Part shown: positions 62,301-64,000 of the stretch, one piece after another
Numbering within the stretch: position 1 is the stretch's first letter
Layout: every line of letters starts with the position of its first letter
Source of the DNA: Oligosphaera ethanolica
GTDB lineage: Bacteria > Verrucomicrobiota > Lentisphaeria > Oligosphaerales > Oligosphaeraceae
DNA length: 64,000 nucleotides
Assembly (NCBI RefSeq): GCF_030814695.1
Contig: NZ_JAUSVL010000001.1
Coordinates: 4,686,227-4,750,226, forward strand
Direction: 5' to 3'
Notes under the pieces: model-generated
Told to the model about the DNA's origin: nothing
Database searches by the model: none
What the model saw: the letters and a program-made list of their open reading frames with translations, nothing else
Program-made: the position numbers and the translations under genes

Positions 62301-64000
62301 GTCAGGGGAATGTCAATGGCGGTATCGGGATCAGCGACGTCATAGACGCCACCACCGGTGATTGTGCCGCCGCCGTAGAGACTGCTGGTACTGCTGGCGA
62401 CGAGGTAACGCGCCGTAGTATTGACTCTGATGATGCGTGAAAATTGCGCCGTGTAGGTTCTGTCGCGGTCGGCGGCGGAACAGGTGAAGCTGCGGCTGTC
62501 GGGAATGGGTGCGGTTTCGGGGTCGTCGTCATCGTCAAGCCAGCGGTTAAAGCGCCAGCCGTAGTTGCTGTAGGCGGAAAGAGTCACGTCTTGGCCAAGG
62601 GCATATTTCCGGTTGCCGTAATAGATTGTGCCGGCGCCGTAGGGATCGACGATGGTGGTGATATAGGCTGCTTCGACGAACTGCGCGGTGTAGGTATTTG
62701 GGTCTTCGGGCAGATCGGTGGGGTCTTGGATGGTGACGGTGCGGGAGGTACTGGTGTAGTTGGTGCCGTTGTCGCTCCATCTGGAGAAGAGGTAGTTGCT
62801 GTTCTCCTGGGCTCTGATCACGACGTCTTGGCCGACGATGACGTTAAAGATGCTGCCTACGACATTGTCGGCGTACATCACGCCGCCGACTGTGGGATCG
62901 CTGAGCAACGTAAGGGTACAACGGTTACTGCCGGCGCGGAAGTCATCTATGGCGATATACGGGCCGCTGAAGTCGGATTCAGGGGGTGTCAGTGTCCATA
63001 CGGCGGTATAGGTCCCGGCGGGCAGTGTGATAGTATGCCGCCACCAGTTGTTCTTCAAGTAAGTCGAGGTTTTTTGGTATGGGTATTCGTCATCGTTTGC
63101 ATCAAAGATGTGCAGCGTGGCGCGGCTGTCGGTCTGGTTGTAATAGGAGTAATATTGCTTGAAACTGACTACGCCTTCTTCCTCCATGGTAAAGTCGAGG
63201 AACAGGGATGATGTTTGTCCAGGGTGCAGGCGGTCGGTGCCGACGGCCGGCGAGTATTTGTCTGTGCTGTCGTATATGTTTTTATTCATCCATGGCTGGT
63301 CACCTTCGGTAAGGAAGCTGAAGCCCTCCATGCCCAGGCCAACGGCGGCATTGAACTCATCGGTATTGACAAGCGTGCGGCGGGCGATGGGGCTGCAGGG
63401 GACGTACACGCCGTCAATGTCGCGGAAGGCGCGGGCGGTGAAAGTCGTTGTCGTGGTGATGGTCAGGGGATTTTCGGAGAGGCTTGCGGCCGTGGGGTAG
63501 GTCTCGTCGGTGGTGTAGAGAACGATGGTGTCGGTATCACTGGTGAAACTGACTTCGACGGTCCCAGTGAAACTGTCTGGTGATGCTTCGCGGGTCACGT
63601 CTTGGCGGGTGATGACCGGTGCGCCCACGGCAGGATAGGCGATGGGAAGGAATGGCGTGCCGCTGTTGTAATAGCTGGCATAGTTGTTTTGGTAGAAGGT
63701 CCAGCTGCCATAGCCGGTACCATAGGTGTCATCGTGGTTGTAGGGATAGTAGACGGTGGTCCAGAAGGGAACTTGGGGGACTTGGTTGGGTGGCGTGCCG
63801 GTGTAGAATAAACTTGTCAGGTTCAAACAGGTATCCAAGCCGTTTTCGCTGTAGAAGTTATATGTGGTGAAGTAGTGCGACGGGAAAGTGATGCTTTGGA
63901 CGAAGGGATTCCACGCGAAGGCGGTAATGTCAAGGGAAATAACGCTCAGGCCGCCATCGCCTTGGCTAGGGATGACAACATGTGTATCGCTGCCTATATA
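50381..64000 (-). CDS. Giant surface protein, copy 3 (N-terminus outside window)
   Basis: The frame is open from the right edge to the TAG at 50383-50381, 4539 visible residues. It enters at what looks like the end of an LRR array (CLNLTSLFYTG, then WTTVYYPYN, as in copies 1 and 2). Then come a chitobiase-C-terminal-like segment (VLYTTDETYPT), a jelly-roll-like segment, nine diverged InlB B-repeat-like units, Calx-beta-like, CARDB-like and other Ig-like segments, the conserved Cys-rich module, two Big_5-like domains, ten Ig-like repeats and the C-terminal domain. The order matches copy 2 throughout. It is more diverged from copies 1 and 2 than they are from each other. It probably has its own LRR array and signal peptide upstream (inferred). 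No in-window start exists; the frame runs past a TTG at 63838. Confidence 0.95.
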   Translation of the reverse strand, partial: YIGSDTHVVIPSQGDGGLSVISLDITAFAWNPFVQSITFPSHYFTTYNFYSENGLDTCLNLTSLFYTGTPPNQVPQVPFWTTVYYPYNHDDTYGTGYGSWTFYQNNYASYYNSGTPFLPIAYPAVGAPVITRQDVTREASPDSFTGTVEVSFTSDTDTIVLYTTDETYPTAASLSENPLTITTTTTFTARAFRDIDGVYVPCSPIARRTLVNTDEFNAAVGLGMEGFSFLTEGDQPWMNKNIYDSTDKYSPAVGTDRLHPGQTSSLFLDFTMEEEGVVSFKQYYSYYNQTDSRATLHIFDANDDEYPYQKTSTYLKNNWWRHTITLPAGTYTAVWTLTPPESDFSGPYIAIDDFRAGSNRCTLTLLSDPTVGGVMYADNVVGSIFNVIVGQDVVIRAQENSNYLFSRWSDNGTNYTSTSRTVTIQDPTDLPEDPNTYTAQFVEAAYITTIVDPYGAGTIYYGNRKYALGQDVTLSAYSNYGWRFNRWLDDDDDPETAPIPDSRSFTCSAADRDRTYTAQFSRIIRVNTTARYLVASSTSSLYGGGTITGGGVYDVADPDTAIDIPLTATPESDDFVFLGWDDNRNNVIDEDEDRNPARNLQLTWANLANDSYYFYTNALFARWSTVTVDFYEEGDETLGNIVVTDSDGNEIPLADLQAGKRFPVGTALTLTATANANARLHSWSQYYWVYNNTDATINITVSDNTDYNRYYANFIRVSSYQASLAPDSPEGTTIVLTNRYTGAELPITGNFDVGQTIVVTVTPPQHYRAVWHDDVSQNTRYFTISENPEENNFSVRFVPTYTVILNKEPADCQGCYLYGAGTYDLGTEASLSLYTYSGYYWRFVQWTDGNTQYNRTFNPETSGTYTFTAEFERYIRIRAFRSGNYYWANSFTGTGDYAVTDTPRQVTITAVPAQGYRFDRWTDDGATALADPTNPVRVVSISTADTLIDLYGSFVLTHQVSVGIYPGSENFGAITQGALNNATIDSGTQITFTATPHAGAQFIKWWRNGYAYTANTDATQTITVDRDLNFQAEFSSEADITIGIAEGQGDWGCQAGVVKNDNSLATTGTYAVGYRYTIEARPAANHRFVSWSDGYAGASRSIALTDAGIALTATFAQTATVTMDFSTNPAILPDGIPFPYLYYHLNNGYQVWFQPDNPQANTRTLDVGTYNVGYSVYGDWIAPAGEAITLNVGDAITLSKTFNLITKGNLTGYLSPSEIAGAWRVKGTLDWQSSATTQNLEAGDYTIEFQAVAGWLTPADRQVTVIANRSVNFTGIYSAVVPGVQLSFSPIEVSEAAGPNATIATLRRIALDGNPIDLTKPLTVYLSVSEAQALLLPANSILIPAGREFTQFPVGVIDNAVLEDYLVDENQNQLSRGRLVTLSGTVAMSASCNCNGKPTDGLGERPIAADLILWDNDGQALAVVISPSTLPERDELHLQALTISRNDEVPTGDLPITITAYVSGSATADDGGEIQFWLDGARLPFVTENDPTASLVTIPDGQHSVKIDVLACNDGKVDGNQVISIFADANGYSPGTGWAMVSDLSFPDYSIKNLSTPAQALESDSVHQLPFTLFNGGNMDAPIGMQIPIAVHASRTSSISNNTLLMSSHIVVSNDHPLPKGGSIDTIFNVPLDDLAPANDWRFCVVVNPNGSLREVSTFDNQTWSGQFSIDASYNPVLDPIAEGTWILPSETLELTGTVTKSATNATPVADVDLDVYVVIGDYRRVITATSDANGNFSVTYTPAQAERGHVIAGACYPGTDTKAKQQEFDVLSFGYRAGGNSYIFWNVTTDTPSNFSMTISNPNTTPLTGIQASVALPDPELMLPVPALDSILTSFPDLPDTLAGGESIVINYSVTATAATPGRDYQRPLLRFTSAEGAELNIPIYFFAIPQFAKLSVNPVSIDTTMQIGVSRLVDVTISNTGAIETGPITITAPTLSWLTIASGTTMASIPAGGSATMSLQLRGDDNTALGMPLSGAIAINAANAQDGVRLPFRAMAVSEDKGSIRVSAVDEYTYFEEGNEPRLKNATVTVKNPYTGAILGSGNTGEDAFCIIENIPVGKALIVISADQHESATDIIDIAPGQQATVELFLSFQAISYKWDVVPTEIEDEYEVVLTVVYETNVPMPVVRTDMPTNFTDMLPGTTRMVNAVLTNEGLIAAHNVRLDFYNAGSFTFECTQPDDGQTLLPQQATVLPVIVRRAASATRAEDPCTTSSVTVYYYECGKDFKWHRYEKQMQLRICPPANWGGGGIGGGGFSPGVPYVGTAWVTQPSIPSLPSLPESCIPCQNGLLSSALKCGLGFLPIGCVLGVVDAIISLVSNYDKGVEGWVNIGTDATLAGLGCVAEGTYGKFANILGCIRGFMSACDGLDGKPPTPWPVPGMGVGFSESGTRGTRATGAPSWVEEAQDIAFIGYRQAGHHAAALIEYYGDDIWLEAENAQLSAFNKVFKLLTIAGPDGTAPVIAENAPELIAVLPDNVTLEDLAAFVARWNRTMAYWQSLPGGPGADLPGDTDGNGDPIISLAKLLGINNEIEQCEEDAKAAGYENVHELVRTQYAYTEEQSKNSPSVCAKVTLEIKQKISMTREAFDGTLTMTNGHETLPITALGLTVKVTNTAGEDCTELFEVLTLSDKFNGITAIDGTGTLAAKATGSAMVRFIPERGAAPETPVVYNFGGTLTYINPFSGATATIELTPSTLTVNPSPSLQIHYFLQRDVLGDDPLTRTVIEPSYPAELSALVYNDGYGIAKNFRIDSGQPKIIDNEKDSLIEFALWDYNTEASMLNGQPNNAPLGQVNLGDIQAKTTGLAQWWLTSSLLGHFIDMEAKYSHLNSNGNPELSLIESVDIHELIRSGKALDRDTTIFLVNDFVDAADTPDTIWFQDNAQSAEVLTSNHTILSGPTFNLNGDTATVTFEIEALLAGWHYLAMDDPANTGSMPGERRYEVAVTSRNDTPTRAVIELPFRNCWQTDRTIPDGADPINENKLHVMDYLSVGTYSYTIALTKLPDAAIRVTQFAAFSSNNEDVSNYIVAGDVDEVTVMFNTKIDPATFTTDDMTLRRQGVLITPAELAAELTITADTEDEFELSYIISGLSAFTSQDGFFVLTVQCAGIADPEGFFGAVGKQLMWVRQHDFGGSNGAAPSLFSMERIVPEAGMEGEFDVKLSFLGNVDPETVTAAGLRLKKNGQVIVLPAGVTIEQDPVNLGEFFIKGLGILPALVDFYSLRFDATTIKDILGTSGTGLRSIAWGNDVTPPAAIANLTLTPDTGLSASDRVTQLAVDEDLTLAGNLPELPCSYQLFVEPAAGGDRTALSDDIFVPEDGSTALSIAFNLAEGSYTLILLVKDEAGNSTEQELSLVIDNTAPLALIDSSIEPDTGDNTSDRITKLALDETLTFSAQVTETPSRITVSCVASANRAATDLGGSKTFAADDLTGFTFGATGIGEGRYIITAVTTDLAGNSTSEELPFVIDNTAPTFVTFTMTPDTGGANSDFISQDNTFAFRIESSEVPVTVLIDLNGSAQTPANLTAVPFHTFNVDLVDGNHVIAVTLSDPAGNSTVLNQTVIVDNTAPAAISALAITPDTGTAGDFITQLAADAQLTLSGTLPEKLLTVTVAEGATILGTKTCVGDDQAFALAFNLAEGTHDLTITTTDAAGNQTILNQTVVIDNTAPAAPANLALTPDHGLSATDGITSLSDNEELALAFLLPERPVHIALAYRVEGSETLLDLFAHDRPAEEPLQTLIPVDLRDEGRYTLVLTISDPAGNSTTVSLDIAVDNSTPALMTDLAIAPDTGRSDSDLITSQNAPPLGMFFRSEPREGEEPVLTIVGTLPEKGLKAEWFRKTAEGLLDELGTHQYGQDDDTAFSAALPYLPDETYTFVVRLTDAAGNSSDNELANVVVDNTAPAATTDLAIAPDTGTAGDFITQLAADAQITLSGTLPETLLIVTVSEGQTVLATKTCADDNQAFAFTFPLAEGTHDLVITTIDVAGNSTVLNQAVAIDNTAPEATTDLAITPDTGATGDFITQLADDAHLTLSGTLPETFLTVTVAEGDAILGTKTCEGDDQAFALAFPLAEGSHTIVVTTTDAAGNAIILEQTVVIDNTLPTVANLTMTPDTGTTTDFITQLAADANLTLSGDLSEKLLTITIAEGTTPLGEKTCAGDVQVFALAFNLAEGTHALVITTTDQAGNSTALNQTVVIDNTAPTVTNPIVTPDHGKFADDGITWLADNEEFALGFLLSEAPVHIDLSYSLPGSDAPTNLYQADRPAEEPLQTLIPVDLRDAGLYTLILTISDPAGNQSTTVTLPLLIDTIPLTVAITDKPTKPGDDDSLTITFSDEIVDGEFTIEDIALNFAGKPCPQLVMTRMNANSYIVHNLLELVDDDGDFNLTITLDGLHKALSGLPGAGTHAQTWTFAFDNPGYAWQPGWNAIFLPFDAITPSTQVGLTNMPRSKVVNGATVITNGEPPMCTALWVFCADPAAAPQLRGLFCANQEPAIPQLTPGEWTFTGPLHEISVPETITAWEWQNGKYVRAQTLLPGRAYWLFLNPEE
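50384..50775 (-). other. Conserved C-terminal domain of copy 3
   Basis: YAWQPGWNAIFLPFD to GRAYWLFLNPEE, alignable without gaps to copy 2 and one of the most conserved parts of the pair. Confidence 0.6.
51105..54280 (-). repeat. Ten tandem Ig-like repeats of copy 3
   Basis: The same DNTAPA...GDFITQL...GTLPE...AGNST units as in copy 2, but ten rather than sixteen. The first three and the last match the first three and last of copy 2 in type, so the change in number lies in the middle of the run. Confidence 0.87.
53098..53241. repeat. 144-bp tract identical to a tract in copy 2
   Basis: Identical to 24118-24261, with a second identical block at 53273-53349 (24293-24369). Confidence 0.85.
54960..57715 (-). 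other. Conserved module with Cys-rich stretch, copy 3
   Basis: Begins near YKWDVVPTEIEDEYEVVL. Its Cys-rich stretch (SCIPCQNG, KCGLGFLPIGC, GCVAEG, MSACDG) keeps seven Cys in the positions seen in copy 2, although the loops between them vary. Confidence 0.6.
60640..62925 (-). repeat. Nine divergent InlB B-repeat-like units, copy 3
   Basis: The same order as in copies 1 and 2 (for example YGWRFNRWLDDDDD, GYRFDRWTDDG, FIKWWRNGY), with more substitutions and Tyr-rich stretches. Confidence 0.75.

Noticed and set aside
63838-63840. TTG as the start of copy 3
   Set aside because: The frame continues upstream to the window edge with protein sequence matching the end of an LRR array; it is an internal Leu codon.

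Overview
The window holds three giant paralogous genes in a head-to-tail row, all transcribed right to left on the minus strand, plus one insertion sequence. Together they take up about 60 of the 64 kb. Copy 3 (50381 to beyond 64000) lacks its N-terminus here. Copy 2 (20522-49426, 9634 codons, about 1 MDa) is complete. Copy 1 (17690 to beyond 1) lacks its C-terminus. There is no housekeeping gene, tRNA, rRNA or CRISPR array.

Layout of a copy, N to C: a signal peptide with a long charged n-region; about 4100 residues of 23-residue BspA/LRR_5-type leucine-rich repeats broken by 11 non-LRR islands; two chitobiase-C-terminal-like segments, each followed by a jelly-roll-like segment; nine divergent InlB B-repeat-like (Trp-rich) units; Calx-beta-like, CARDB-like and other Ig-fold segments; a long conserved module with a Cys-rich hydrophobic stretch; two Big_5-like domains; a run of about 100-residue Ig-like repeats (16 in copy 2, 10 in copy 3); and a conserved C-terminal domain of about 130 residues. 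This is the build of exported cell-surface or matrix adhesins. I see no enzyme domain, LPXTG motif or C-terminal membrane anchor. The part before the trp-rich units of copy 3 and everything after the Calx-beta region of copy 1 lie outside the window.

Each gene appears to be its own transcription unit. Copies 2 and 3 end in matching GC-rich hairpin terminators. Copies 1 and 2 share a Shine-Dalgarno motif (GAAGAAAGG), a leader of about 670 nt, and a palindrome (TTTCACT/AGTGAAA) about 615 nt upstream of the start codon. An intact IS1634-like element (about 18383-20266) sits between copies 1 and 2. By comparison with copy 2, it lies just upstream of the -10 hexamer of copy 1 and has probably cut that promoter off from its -35.

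Organism: the repeat content, the Gram-negative-style export signal and the moderately high GC fit a PVC-group bacterium (Lentisphaerota, Kiritimatiellota or Verrucomicrobiota) or a related host-associated anaerobe. This is a guess from domain style, because there is no marker gene. The system of interest is the array itself: near-colinear megadalton repeat proteins that differ by whole repeat units and share patches of identical DNA.
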